Assembly: GCA_017459605.1 (NCBI GenBank)
Contig: JAFUCQ010000025.1
Span: forward strand, 1 to 56,607
Length of the DNA: 56,607 nucleotides
From: Atopobiaceae bacterium
GTDB taxonomy: Bacteria; Actinomycetota; Coriobacteriia; Coriobacteriales; Atopobiaceae
Direction of reading: 5' to 3'
The notes below the pieces were generated by a model, which was given only the letters and a program-made list of their open reading frames with translations, was not told the origin of the DNA and did not search any database. This document shows positions 34,950 to 44,301 of this stretch, piece by piece. How positions within the stretch are numbered: position 1 is the first letter of the stretch; the number at the start of each line of letters is the position of its first letter. The position numbers and the translations under genes were made by a program.

Positions 34950-36833
34950 ATGCAAAACTATAAGCTGCTAAATATTCTGCTCGACGATTCTGAGCAGTTC
35001 TTGAAGTCGCCAATGCTATGTTGTCGTGCAACCGCACCTTCGAGAAGAGGACCAGAAGAAGCAAGCTGGTTGCTCGAGGGGCCTGGCAGCTTTGATTTCA
35101 CGACGTACTTCAACATGTTGTCAGTTGCTAAATGGAAAAAGTACACCAATGCAGCTAATTATCATCTCCACCTTGAGTTGAAAGGTGCTGCTTGCTCTGT
35201 AGCGCAAACCCGAGCTGATAGCTTTAATTGGTATTCAGATGTTCTTGAAGAAACGCGCCATCTCATCGATGAGTCTGATGAGTGGCAGACGTATGAGTTT
35301 GAGCTTCAGCACACAGACGCCGATGTGCTCCTTGGTTTTATCATCGAGACTGAGGGAGAGCTGCAGATTCGTAACTCCTATTACTTCACGAAGATAGACG
35401 AATCGCTCATCCGACCTGTCGAGCTGGCACTTTGTACGACAACCTTCAAAAAAGAAGAGTATATCGAGAGGAACATCGCGCTCATCAAAGAACGCATTAT
35501 CAACTCCACAGAGCCTATAGCTCAGCATTTCCACATGCATGTAGTTGACAATGGTCGCACGCTTGATGCAGATAGCCTTGCCGATGCGGCGGTGCACATT
35601 CATCCCAACAATAATGTTGGTGGTGCGGGTGGCTTTGCTCGCGGCATGATTGAGGCCATGGAACAGACACCAAAAGCAACCCATGTCTTGTTGATGGACG
35701 ATGATGTGCTCATTGCTCCAGAGAGCATTATTCGCAGCTATAACTTGCTTGGCATTGTCAATGATGAGTATGTCGAGGCATTCATTAGTGGTGCCATGAT
35801 GAACATGGACGAGCCAGATCTTCGTTGGGAAGACATGGGATATGTTGCTTTTGATGGGCGATTTTTCCCCATTAAACCTGCGGCACACATGTCAAATCTG
35901 CACGACTTGGCTGAGGGCGAGGCGTTTGAGCTTCCCTCAGATAAGCCGCATTTGGCAGATACAGTCCAATGCTATGCAGCATGGTGGTACTGCATTATCC
36001 CCATGACACAAATTGAGAAGAACGGATTGCCGTTACCCATTTTTGTGCGCTGCGATGACGTTGAGTATTCCTTGAGATGTAAGCCGCGCTTTATAACAAT
36101 GGGTGGCATTTGCATTTGGCACCTCTCGTTCTTCATGCGTTATAGCGCAGCGGTTGAGCGCTATCAAATGATGAGAAATGTGTTTATTGCACAAGCATGC
36201 TCAAACATTGCTCCTATGTCGGATTTCCCCAAATGCCTCTATCACATCGTTCAGCTTGAGCTCAAGAAATTCAACTATACCAATGCGATACTTGCACTCG
36301 AAGGCTTTGAGGACTTCCTCAAAGGACCAGCCTATATTGCAGGACCGGTTGCCGAGCGTCGCTTTATGGATGCAAATGCACATGCCGAGAAACTCATTCC
36401 TATCCCAGAGCTTCGTGAGCAAGCAGACAAGATGGGAATTAATCTCAATGACATAAGTACGGTTGAGCTGAACCAAGATCCACCGCGTTCGATGGTCGAG
36501 CGCATTCAGGACTTTGCGTCGTTTAACGGGCAGAGGCTTGACTTTGGCTACATCCAAAAGGATGAGTATGCCATTGTCGATGCAGCTGGCTGGATGTATC
36601 CGGCTGGAAGAATCCGCAGGAAAGATACGCTGGTGGCCATCGATTTACAAAACCATCGGGGAGTCATCAGAAAGATGGACAAACAGCGCTTCCGTGAGGT
36701 GTGGAATCGCTATAAGCGTGACATGAAGCAGTACGAAAGTGTGAAAGACGAGCTTCATGCTGCGTATGCACAGGCACGCCCTCGACTGACATCGGTGGCG
36801 TATTGGAAAGGTTACTTAGGGATTGACGATTAA
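34950..36833 (+). CDS. GlfT2-like galactofuranosyltransferase (GT2 family)
   Basis: The 627-residue protein has an N-terminal beta-sandwich (about 1-160), a GT-A domain starting LALCTTTFKKEEYIERN, the NNNVGGAGGFARGM block, the metal motif LLMDDDVLI, acceptor motif FVRCDDVEYSLR and catalytic-region His in WHLSFFMRY, then a C-terminal helical domain. This order matches mycobacterial GlfT2, which polymerises UDP-galactofuranose into cell-wall galactan. No glf mutase is in the window. The ATG at 34950 has AAGGAG 8 bases upstream; an earlier in-frame start at 34923 is weaker. A secreted protein gene follows. Confidence 0.87.
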   Translation: MQNYKLLNILLDDSEQFLKSPMLCCRATAPSRRGPEEASWLLEGPGSFDFTTYFNMLSVAKWKKYTNAANYHLHLELKGAACSVAQTRADSFNWYSDVLEETRHLIDESDEWQTYEFELQHTDADVLLGFIIETEGELQIRNSYYFTKIDESLIRPVELALCTTTFKKEEYIERNIALIKERIINSTEPIAQHFHMHVVDNGRTLDADSLADAAVHIHPNNNVGGAGGFARGMIEAMEQTPKATHVLLMDDDVLIAPESIIRSYNLLGIVNDEYVEAFISGAMMNMDEPDLRWEDMGYVAFDGRFFPIKPAAHMSNLHDLAEGEAFELPSDKPHLADTVQCYAAWWYCIIPMTQIEKNGLPLPIFVRCDDVEYSLRCKPRFITMGGICIWHLSFFMRYSAAVERYQMMRNVFIAQACSNIAPMSDFPKCLYHIVQLELKKFNYTNAILALEGFEDFLKGPAYIAGPVAERRFMDANAHAEKLIPIPELREQADKMGINLNDISTVELNQDPPRSMVERIQDFASFNGQRLDFGYIQKDEYAIVDAAGWMYPAGRIRRKDTLVAIDLQNHRGVIRKMDKQRFREVWNRYKRDMKQYESVKDELHAAYAQARPRLTSVAYWKGYLGIDD

Positions 36834-36889
36834 TCCTGAGTATGGCGGGACGTGTTGGGTTGTTTGAGTTTGGAGTGAAAGGATTGCAG

Positions 36890-38803
36890 ATGATGAGGGA
36901 TCGACAATCGGCGAAAGACCGTACAAAAGCGAGAGGCATGCTTGTTGTTATGTTGGCACTGCTCGCAACCTTGTGCTTAGCGCTTGCACCACTGCAAGCT
37001 CGGGCTGAAGGAGACGAGCAGACGGTTGTTCCACAGGAACAACAGGCAACAGATCAGCTCGAAGGTACAGAGGCACATCAGTCAATCGTTGAAGCTGATG
37101 ACACTGCCGTAGAAGTGTCTTCTGCCGTTGAGTCTGTTGAGCTTGAGAATGTCTCACAGCAGACAGGTGACACAAACGATAGTGTTGAGCTTGTTGAGCC
37201 GAGAGCAGTTGCAAGCCCAGAGACAATCAACACTGAAGAACAAGCTCCATCATCTGAGGAAATCGTGTTCACAGATGACACTGAGGCTGTGGAGCCTGTC
37301 GTTGAGGCTGAAGCAGAGTCGATTCCCGTCATGGTTGATGAACCAATTCTTGATGAACAAGCATCGGGAGACATCATCTTGGGCATGTACTTTAACAGTA
37401 CCAAAGATTGGACTAACTCGATTTTTGCCTCGACCGACGGACAGGTATACCGGCGCATTGCCACGGCATATCGTCAGCAGCGCGCATCTGATCATGCCTA
37501 CAAAGATTCGTCTGGTAACTGGCACTATCCTCAACAAACGCCATCGATTGTCTATTACAACGGCAAATTCTGGTGTCTGTCTGGTTGGAACCGCCAGAAT
37601 GGCAAGATTTGGCCTACCATCAGCTATTCCACTGACCTTGTACATTGGACCTATCCTGAAGGCGAAGGCCTCATAACGGGCACAAGGGGCATCGCAGTGG
37701 ATTCGTTGCCCATCGTTAACGGTCAGGCGTATCGCAATTTTGATATTGTGGCTCCTGAGTGGTACATCAGTAAAAACGGTGGACTCTACATCATTGTGTC
37801 GTGTGGTTACTACGGTGACTATCATGGTCGCCCCACACAAGACCAAATGACTGCCTACATCATTAAGGTCACGGCACTTTCAGCATCGGCGGGACGTGCA
37901 GATGGCAATACGGGCTACCTGTGGCCGGTAAATCTTACATTCAAAGCTCAGACTGCCAAGAAGCTTCCCTTCACCAATACCGAAGACTTCATTGATGGGG
38001 CAGGCTACAACAATGGAGATTACGACTACTTGGTCATTAAGCGCGCAGGTCTGTATAACCAGATTTATCGCACCACCAACATTGATGACGTCAACGCATG
38101 GAGACTTGTCAATGGTCGTGCAAGCTATGGCTTTGAAGGAGCAAGCATTGCTAAGCTGGGCTCAACCTACTACATGATGACCGACAAGGTTGAGGGTGTT
38201 ACCGCAACAGGCAACAAGCTCTTCAAGAGCTCTTCCATCTCTACTGGCTCTGCATGGTCGGGACCGAGCGAAGCGGTGTTTTTAGCCGAGAACAACCAGC
38301 TGCTTGCAGCTCCTCGTCACGGCAGTCTCCTTACGCTCAAGGCTGGAACTGAAGGTTGGAAGGTCGCAAAGGCACTTCTCGACAAGAACCCCGTCAAGGG
38401 CAAGCCAATGTATCGCATGTATAACCCCAACTCGGGAGAGCACTTCTACACCGCAGCTATCGCCGAGCGAGATATGCTCATCAGCGTTGGTTGGAGATAT
38501 GAGGGAATTGGCTGGTTTGCTCCTGAGAAGAGCAACACACCTGTCTACCGTCTCTACAACGCGAATGCAGGAGACCACCACTACACCATGAATGCGGCTG
38601 AGCGTGACATGCTCAAGCGTGTTGGTTGGAAGTACGAAGGCATTGGTTGGTACTCTGACGACAAAAGAACGACCCCGTTGTATCGTCAGTACAATCCCAA
38701 CGCTCGTACGGGAACGCACAACTACACCACCAACAGGGCAGAAAACGACATGCTGGTTCGTGTTGGTTGGAAGGCCGAGGGTATTGGCTGGTACGGACTC
38801 TAA
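36890..38803 (+). CDS. Secreted propeller-like protein with three C-terminal DUF5648-type repeats
   Basis: The 637-residue protein has a signal peptide (about residues 1-38, cut after LQARA), an acidic Val/Glu/Ser-rich linker to about 165, and a domain of about 335 residues resembling a GH43/GH32-like five-bladed propeller (TPSIVYYNGKFWCLSGWN, ISYSTDLVHWTYPEGEG, FEGASIAKLGSTYYMMTD). Three tandem repeats of about 44 residues follow, of the pattern YRxYNPNSGEHFYT...AERDMLxxVGWxYEGIGWY. Such repeats occur at the ends of Gram-positive cell-wall proteins. It lies 56 bases after the galactofuranosyltransferase, so furanosyl-glycan binding or hydrolysis is inferred. AAAGGA precedes the ATG. Confidence 0.8.
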   Translation: MMRDRQSAKDRTKARGMLVVMLALLATLCLALAPLQARAEGDEQTVVPQEQQATDQLEGTEAHQSIVEADDTAVEVSSAVESVELENVSQQTGDTNDSVELVEPRAVASPETINTEEQAPSSEEIVFTDDTEAVEPVVEAEAESIPVMVDEPILDEQASGDIILGMYFNSTKDWTNSIFASTDGQVYRRIATAYRQQRASDHAYKDSSGNWHYPQQTPSIVYYNGKFWCLSGWNRQNGKIWPTISYSTDLVHWTYPEGEGLITGTRGIAVDSLPIVNGQAYRNFDIVAPEWYISKNGGLYIIVSCGYYGDYHGRPTQDQMTAYIIKVTALSASAGRADGNTGYLWPVNLTFKAQTAKKLPFTNTEDFIDGAGYNNGDYDYLVIKRAGLYNQIYRTTNIDDVNAWRLVNGRASYGFEGASIAKLGSTYYMMTDKVEGVTATGNKLFKSSSISTGSAWSGPSEAVFLAENNQLLAAPRHGSLLTLKAGTEGWKVAKALLDKNPVKGKPMYRMYNPNSGEHFYTAAIAERDMLISVGWRYEGIGWFAPEKSNTPVYRLYNANAGDHHYTMNAAERDMLKRVGWKYEGIGWYSDDKRTTPLYRQYNPNARTGTHNYTTNRAENDMLVRVGWKAEGIGWYGL

Positions 38804-38923
38804 GCGTGCATTTCTGATCTACGCGCCGTCCGCTGAACCCTGAGGTGTAGAGCCCCCAACGCGTGCTTCGTGTTGCCGCAACATTAAAAAACAGCGTCTA
38901 TGAACTCGCTTTGATTGACTTTG

Positions 38924-38962
38924 GTGAGTGGCTTGGCTAATTTTCTAGCGCAAGTCACTCAC
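38924..38962 (+). promoter_or_regulatory. Leader hairpin before argG
   Basis: GTGAGTGGCTTG and CAAGTCACTCAC form a 12-bp stem (one mismatch) 13 bases before the argG ATG. It ends next to the AAAGGGGG ribosome site, so it could modulate translation or bind a regulator. Confidence 0.4.
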
Positions 38963-38975
38963 AAAGGGGGTTTTC

Positions 38976-40181
38976 ATGGCAAGCAAAGGTAAAGTTGTTC
39001 TTGCATATTCAGGCGGACTCGATACGTCCTGTCTGATTCCATATCTCAAAAACGATGGTTACGAAGTGGTCTCTTGCATCGCTGATGTAGGACAGCCCGG
39101 CGCAAACATTGACGAGCTCGCTGAGCGCGCCAAAAGCCAAGGTGCGAGTGCTTCGTATGCTCTCGATATCGCCGATGAGTTTTGCGAGGACTTTTGCAGC
39201 CTTGCAGTTCTTGCAAACGGCTTGTACGAAAACAAGTACCCGCTTTTGTCAGCCTTGTCTCGCCCCGTGATTTCTAAGCATCTGGTTGATGTTGCGCACA
39301 AAGAAGGCGCTGTGGCTATCGCTCACGGCTGCACCGGCAAGGGCAATGATCAGGTTCGTTTTGAGCTTGAGTGCAAAGCGCTCGACCCCGAGCTTGACGT
39401 GTTGGGCCCGGTGCGCAGCTGGGAGTTTACAACCCGAAACAGCGAAATTGAATACTGTGCCCTCAATGGCATTGAGATTGAGGTCACCAAAAAGTCCCCT
39501 TATTCCATCGATGAAAATGTTTGGGGTCGTGCCATCGAGTGCGGCATTTTGGAAGATCCGTGGAACAAGCCGCCTGAGGACGCATGGACTATGACGGTAG
39601 ATCCCGAGGCTGCTCCCGATGAGCGCAGTTATGTTGAGATTGGCTTTGAGGCAGGACGTCCCGTTTCGCTCAATGGCGAGCGTATGGGTATGTATGAGCT
39701 CATCAAACGCCTCAACAAGCAGGCAGGTGAGAATGGCTTTGGCCGCATGGACATGATTGAAGACCGCGTTGTTGGTCTGAAGAGCCGTGAGTGCTATGAG
39801 CAGCCTGCAGCGCTTACCTTGATTACTGCTCATAAGGCCCTTGAAGGTTTATGCTTGCCGGGAGATTTGCTCCATGAGAAACTCTCGCTTGAGCATGTGT
39901 GGGCCAAGTCAGTCTACGGAGGACTTTGGTTCAGCCCCCTCAAAGAGGCGTGCGATGCATTCTTTGAGTATTCAAACCGCACGGTGACGGGAGATGTACG
40001 CCTGTGGTTCTACAAAGGTAACTGCATGGTTGATGGTGTACGCAGTCCATACTCGATTTATGATTACGGTCTGGCAACCTATGATGAGGGTGACACCTTT
40101 GATCGCGATGCTGCCAAGGGCTTCCTCGACCTCTATGGTCTGCCAAATCTGGTGTGGGCTCAGGTGAATCGTCGTTCGTAA
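38976..40181 (+). CDS. argG: Argininosuccinate synthase
   Basis: The 401-residue protein starts with the ATP pyrophosphatase motif LAYSGGLDTSCLIPYL and carries AHGCTGKGNDQVRFE, SPYSIDENVWGRAIECG and DRVVGLKSRECYE. It condenses citrulline and aspartate to argininosuccinate using ATP. No argH is adjacent. Length is typical. Confidence 0.95.
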   Translation: MASKGKVVLAYSGGLDTSCLIPYLKNDGYEVVSCIADVGQPGANIDELAERAKSQGASASYALDIADEFCEDFCSLAVLANGLYENKYPLLSALSRPVISKHLVDVAHKEGAVAIAHGCTGKGNDQVRFELECKALDPELDVLGPVRSWEFTTRNSEIEYCALNGIEIEVTKKSPYSIDENVWGRAIECGILEDPWNKPPEDAWTMTVDPEAAPDERSYVEIGFEAGRPVSLNGERMGMYELIKRLNKQAGENGFGRMDMIEDRVVGLKSRECYEQPAALTLITAHKALEGLCLPGDLLHEKLSLEHVWAKSVYGGLWFSPLKEACDAFFEYSNRTVTGDVRLWFYKGNCMVDGVRSPYSIYDYGLATYDEGDTFDRDAAKGFLDLYGLPNLVWAQVNRRS

Positions 40182-40351
40182 TTGAGCAGATTCATAGAGC
40201 CAACCGCAGTGTTGTTGCAGTTGCCGCGTTGATAAGAGCGACAGACTAAGGAGATTAGTACAAAAACTCAAACTCGTCACGATAGCGCTTGTTTTGAGCG
40301 ATAATGGGTATGAGTAAGTCAACGTGGCGCACGATTGAGAGAGGATAGGCC

Positions 40352-40654
40352 ATGGAGATTAAGACAGTCGTTGAGCAGACCAAGGCAACCTTTGAGGTTA
40401 TTGGAAAGCTTAATGTGCAGACAGCCCCTGAGCTTGAGGCCGCTATTGAGGCAGCTCCTGAGGATGTAAGCGATATTGCTATTGATTTGACTGAGGTTGA
40501 CTACGTTTCGTCAGCCGGCCTTCGCGTCTTTGTAGCTGCTGGTAAACTGGCTGCACGTCGCGGTGGTTCTTTTGTTTTGATGCATCCGCGTGATGACGTC
40601 ATGGAGGTCTTGGAGATGACAGGACTGTCTGACGTTCTCACGGTCGAAGCCTAA
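40352..40654 (+). CDS. STAS-domain anti-sigma factor antagonist (RsbV-like)
   Basis: The 100-residue single-domain STAS protein has the switch motif DYVSSAGLRVFVAAGK, whose serine is the expected phosphorylation site. Antagonists of this type bind an RsbW-like kinase when unphosphorylated and so release a sigma factor. It sits upstream of an RsbU/RsbW-like receptor gene pair and is its likely substrate. Confidence 0.9.
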   Translation: MEIKTVVEQTKATFEVIGKLNVQTAPELEAAIEAAPEDVSDIAIDLTEVDYVSSAGLRVFVAAGKLAARRGGSFVLMHPRDDVMEVLEMTGLSDVLTVEA

Positions 40655-40688
40655 ATATCAGTTTTTCAATTTTGAGCATTTGAGCTAA

Positions 40689-40722
40689 CCAAGCACTCAG
40701 TACAGCTGTATTGAGTGCTTGG
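40689..40722 (+). terminator. Long hairpin after STAS gene
   Basis: CCAAGCACTCA-N-TACAG pairs with CTGTA-N-TGAGTGCTTGG to form a near-perfect extended stem. No T-tract follows, so termination is uncertain. Confidence 0.5.
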
Positions 40723-40877
40723 TTGCGTGTGTATATGGAGCATGTATACAACTGCTCCATGTAGATTTGTATGCTCTGACTATAACCGCATGGGACAAAA
40801 TAGGTATGATAGGACGTATTAACAAGAAATATATGTGAGATTAGAGCATCAAATACACTGCAAGGAATGGAGCAGGT

Positions 40878-41612
40878 ATGGCTAAAGGAGCGGTAAAGAA
40901 GCTATTTACGTGGAAGGGCCTCATGGCAGATAGCCCCACGCCAATACGTCGCACAGCTATTGGGCTTCTTGCGTTGATATGTTGTGCCATGGTGGCAACG
41001 CAAACAAGCTATTTTGTTGTTTTTGATGCCCACATCATCGCGGTACTTGCCCCTATCACAGCATGTGGGCTGTTGTATGGTCCTTTGTCTGCAATGCTCG
41101 TTGGCGCTTTGACGGGCCTTGTCGAGATGGGCCATGCTTTGTATTTGCCGCTCGATGCGTATGAAGCCTATTTTGCAGCACCGAGCAATTCAATACTTTT
41201 GTTTGCCTTCATGGGGCTATTGATGGGAGTTCTCTTTGCGCTTGTAGATGGCTTTATTGCAAAAAGGCGCTCCTTTGGAATTGTTGTTCTCATCCTGTTT
41301 TGTTTGCTCGGATCGGCGGTATTTTCAATACTGTTCTCAGTGTTAGTCAATGCGATTAATTCACTCATGCACCTTGAAGTTCCTGCTCAACTGATTTCAG
41401 ATATAACAGGTAATCGTGAGCTGATTAACCAAATACTGGCTGATTTTGGACTTATGGCATTACTCGCAATTGTTGGCGGTGAAGTGGTAAGCAGACAAGG
41501 CAAGACTGAGGAAGCTACCCTCCGTGAAACCTTCCAAAGTTGGCTTGCTGTTGTCATGATCGGAGCCTATCTAATCACCGCATCGCTTGCATACACTGTT
41601 GTCACGGCATGA
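40878..41612 (+). pseudogene. N-terminal membrane half of a SpoIIE receptor, cut by in-frame TGA
   Basis: These 244 codons encode a polar start and about six membrane helices (for example TAIGLLALICCAMVATQTSYFVVF and WLAVVMIGAYLITASLAYTVVT). They end at TGA 41610-41612 directly after the last helix. The same frame continues open for 622 more codons (41613-43478) with a periplasmic-like linker, another helix, HAMP, SpoIIE and HATPase domains. One TGA therefore splits an otherwise continuous receptor, most simply a nonsense mutation of CGA or TGG. Alternatively two proteins cooperate, or the stop is read through. Confidence 0.65.
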
Positions 41613-41636
41613 TTTCGTGCCAGTGCAGAAAAGCAG

Positions 41637-43478
41637 ATGCAATCACAAATCGATTACCTCGAAGGTCAACTCAAGGAGCGCGATAGCTTATTGTCTGGCG
41701 CACAACGTCGCCTCAAGCTGACTGAGGGCGCCATTGAAGAGCTGCACTTGAGTTCTATCGGGGGTGTTGCCACGGGTCTTCCTTTGGGCGAGGGTGCTGT
41801 AGCTGCCGTGGCTGAGGATGGTACCATCGCCTCATCAAGTGAGGAAAGCTATGTGGGACAATCCTTTGAAGACATTGTTGGCTCAGGACTTGCACGCGGC
41901 TTTGATGAGTCGCTCTACCAGAATTCTCGCTCAACACAATGGTATATGGGTTCTCAAGGTTTAGGTTATCTGCGCGCGGCAGAGGTTGGTTATGTGCGCG
42001 TCTCGAGAACAGGCAAGTACCAGATCATGGCAGCGATGTCGTCAAACGCCATGTTTGCTTTGCGTCCGTGGATAATGGGTGGTCTGTCTGCTCTGTTTGC
42101 AGCACTCTTTGCACTTGTATATGCTCAGGCATCCATACTGTTGCGAGAGGTCGTTGTTCATAACATTGATGAGACCAACGAGACGCTCGCGCTTATTACG
42201 CAAGGAGACCTGAGTAAGTCGGTAAATGTGAACTCGCCTGCTGAGTTTGCACGTTTGGCATCGGGCATTAATGCGACGGTGGGCTCGCTCAAAGATGCAA
42301 TTGCCGCAGAGGCAGCACGAATCGACCGAGACTTGGCAACGGCACGCGCCATCCAAGAGGGAGCGCTTCCGCGAACCTTCCCGCCCTTCCCAGAGATTCA
42401 AGCCTTTGACGTGTACGCGAGTATGGATGCGGCGCGTGAGGTTGGTGGCGATTTCTACGATATGTTCTTAGTAGGCGAGCATACGGTCTTCTTGCTCATT
42501 GCAGACGTTTCGGGCAAGGGCATTCCTGCGTCGCTCTTCATGATGGCTGCCAAGACACAAATTTCTAATGCGGTTTCTGCTGGCATGGAGCTGTCTGAGG
42601 CCATAAAGACCGCTAACTGGCATTTGTGCCAAGGAAACGAAGCAGGCATGTTTGTTACCGTGTGGGCAGCCCTGTTTGACTATGAAACGGGCGAGCTCAC
42701 CTACGTTAATGCGGGGCACAACTTCCCGTTGCTGCGCCACAACGGAACATGGCAGTGGCTGCGTGAAAAGGGTGGTCTGTTCTTAGGCGCTTTCGATTCT
42801 GCGAAGTTCCGTTCATCAAGCATTACCCTTGAACCTGGAGACGAGCTGTTGCTCTACACCGACGGCGTAAACGAGGCGTTCTCAGCTGCAGACGAGCAGT
42901 ACGGAGACGATCGTCTCGAGGCATTCCTCAACAATCACGCCGAGCTCCACCCTCGCGCTTTGAGCGATGCTTTGCGAGCAGATTTGGCTCGCTGGGCAAA
43001 GGGAGCCGAGCAGTCTGACGACATAACCATGCTCGCCTTGGAGTACGGTGTACCACCACAGGCAACGGGCTCGTTGACCGTTCCTGCCAAGATGGAGCAT
43101 CTGGATGATGTTCTCAATCTGGTACACGGTGAGTTAGCTCAGCGCAACTGTCCCATCAGCGTACAGAGCCAGCTTGACATCGTGGTAGAGGAGCTCTTTG
43201 TCAATATCTGCAGCTACGCTTATGAGGATGCAGAAAAGGTAGGAGACTGCCGTATCGATTACGTATATAACACCAATCCGAGTTCACTCAGCTTGGCGAT
43301 AACTGATTGGGGTGTGCCTTTCGATCCACTCGAGCACCAAGATCCCGATAAGCCCCACTCTGCTGAGGATGCCGCTATTGGAGGCTTGGGCATCATGATG
43401 GTTAAGCGTATGTGCGATGACGTGAGCTACCATCGCGATGGAGATGCCAACGTGGTGTTGCTGCGCAAAGACTGGTAG
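41637..43478 (+). CDS. HAMP-SpoIIE phosphatase-HATPase regulator (C-terminal half of split receptor)
   Basis: From the first ATG after the TGA, 613 residues encode a coiled, probably extracytoplasmic segment, one helix at about 145-168, a HAMP domain at about 168-225, a SpoIIE/PPM phosphatase at about 240-470 (GGDFYDMF, LLIADVSGKGIPASLF, VNAGHNFPLL, LLLYTDGVNEAF) and an RsbW-like HATPase at about 490-613 (VVEELFVNICSYAYED, ITDWGVPFDP, GGLGIMMVKRMCDDV). Phosphatase and kinase activities on STAS targets are thus fused. The ATG has only a weak AAAAG upstream, so independent translation is uncertain. Confidence 0.82.
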   Translation: MQSQIDYLEGQLKERDSLLSGAQRRLKLTEGAIEELHLSSIGGVATGLPLGEGAVAAVAEDGTIASSSEESYVGQSFEDIVGSGLARGFDESLYQNSRSTQWYMGSQGLGYLRAAEVGYVRVSRTGKYQIMAAMSSNAMFALRPWIMGGLSALFAALFALVYAQASILLREVVVHNIDETNETLALITQGDLSKSVNVNSPAEFARLASGINATVGSLKDAIAAEAARIDRDLATARAIQEGALPRTFPPFPEIQAFDVYASMDAAREVGGDFYDMFLVGEHTVFLLIADVSGKGIPASLFMMAAKTQISNAVSAGMELSEAIKTANWHLCQGNEAGMFVTVWAALFDYETGELTYVNAGHNFPLLRHNGTWQWLREKGGLFLGAFDSAKFRSSSITLEPGDELLLYTDGVNEAFSAADEQYGDDRLEAFLNNHAELHPRALSDALRADLARWAKGAEQSDDITMLALEYGVPPQATGSLTVPAKMEHLDDVLNLVHGELAQRNCPISVQSQLDIVVEELFVNICSYAYEDAEKVGDCRIDYVYNTNPSSLSLAITDWGVPFDPLEHQDPDKPHSAEDAAIGGLGIMMVKRMCDDVSYHRDGDANVVLLRKDW

Positions 43479-43493
43479 TTGGCACATCCTCTC

Positions 43494-43565
43494 TATAGTT
43501 GACCTCCGCAGTATAGTTGACCTTCTCAGTATAGTTGACCTTCTCAGTATAGTTGACCTTCTCAG
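43494..43565. repeat. 18-bp tandem repeat crossing the stop codon of the MBL hydrolase gene
   Basis: Four units of TATAGTTGACCTTCTCAG (the first has CCGC for TCTC) run from 43494. The unit next to the minus-strand gene contains its stop at 43562-43564. Confidence 0.96.
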
Positions 43566-44206
43566 TATTTGAGGACAACCTCAATATCTGGTGCGATTTC
43601 TGCGAGTTTCTCGGCAAAGGCCGCGCCCATCTCGGGCGTGCCAACCACGCTGCCATAGTGAGTGGGAATGGCGCAGCCTGTCTTGAGCTGGCTGACAAAT
43701 GTGGCTGCTTCGGCTGTGTCCATGGTATAGGTGCCACCCACCGGCACACAGACAACATCACACGCAATGCCGTGGTTCTCGGCAAGGTCATCGCTGTCAC
43801 CAACGATGTAGTAGCGCTCGTCATCGAGCTCGATGATGTATCCTACCCAGCCGTTTGCTTGGGGATGGAAGGCCTTGTCGATGTTGTAGGCAGCTACGGC
43901 ATGGATGCTGAGCTTCTCGTTAATAGTGCAGGTCTCACCCGCGCAAATGACGTGTGTGCGATTCTCTGTCACGCCAAGGGATGCAAGTTCGCTTTCCATG
44001 CCAGCGGGAAATACAAACACTGTCTGGTCTTGTGCTACGCGTGAGATGTCGTCGGGGGAGAAGTGGTCAAAGTGGGAGTGCGTGAGGCAAATTACATCTG
44101 CATCGTGTGGAGAGGACTCAAGTTCAAAGGGGTCACAGTAGACCGTCGAGCTGCCTTCGATGCGGATGCTGGTGTGTTTGTTGATGGTGATAGCGTTGCT
44201 TCCCAT
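43562..44206 (-). CDS. Metallo-beta-lactamase-fold metal-dependent hydrolase
   Basis: The 214-residue protein has the metal motif LTHSHFDHFSPDD, a later aspartate in YYIVGDSDD and a C-terminal His in IPTHYGSVVG, fitting the UPF0173/UlaG-like branch of the MBL fold. The substrate is unknown. Start at 44206 follows GGGAGGC. It is codirectional with the TIGR04076-like gene upstream. Confidence 0.85.
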   Translation of the reverse strand: MGSNAITINKHTSIRIEGSSTVYCDPFELESSPHDADVICLTHSHFDHFSPDDISRVAQDQTVFVFPAGMESELASLGVTENRTHVICAGETCTINEKLSIHAVAAYNIDKAFHPQANGWVGYIIELDDERYYIVGDSDDLAENHGIACDVVCVPVGGTYTMDTAEAATFVSQLKTGCAIPTHYGSVVGTPEMGAAFAEKLAEIAPDIEVVLKY

Positions 44207-44301
44207 ACGTGCCTCCCTGACTCGAGTTTCACTGATGTAATTATAGGTAATTATCTGCTGCAAGCGCTGAGGCCCATATCCTTCTGTTGATGACGATAGT
44301 T

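Noticed and set aside
41610-41612. Selenocysteine codon
   Set aside because: No convincing SECIS hairpin follows the TGA and the position is the end of a membrane helix, not a redox site.
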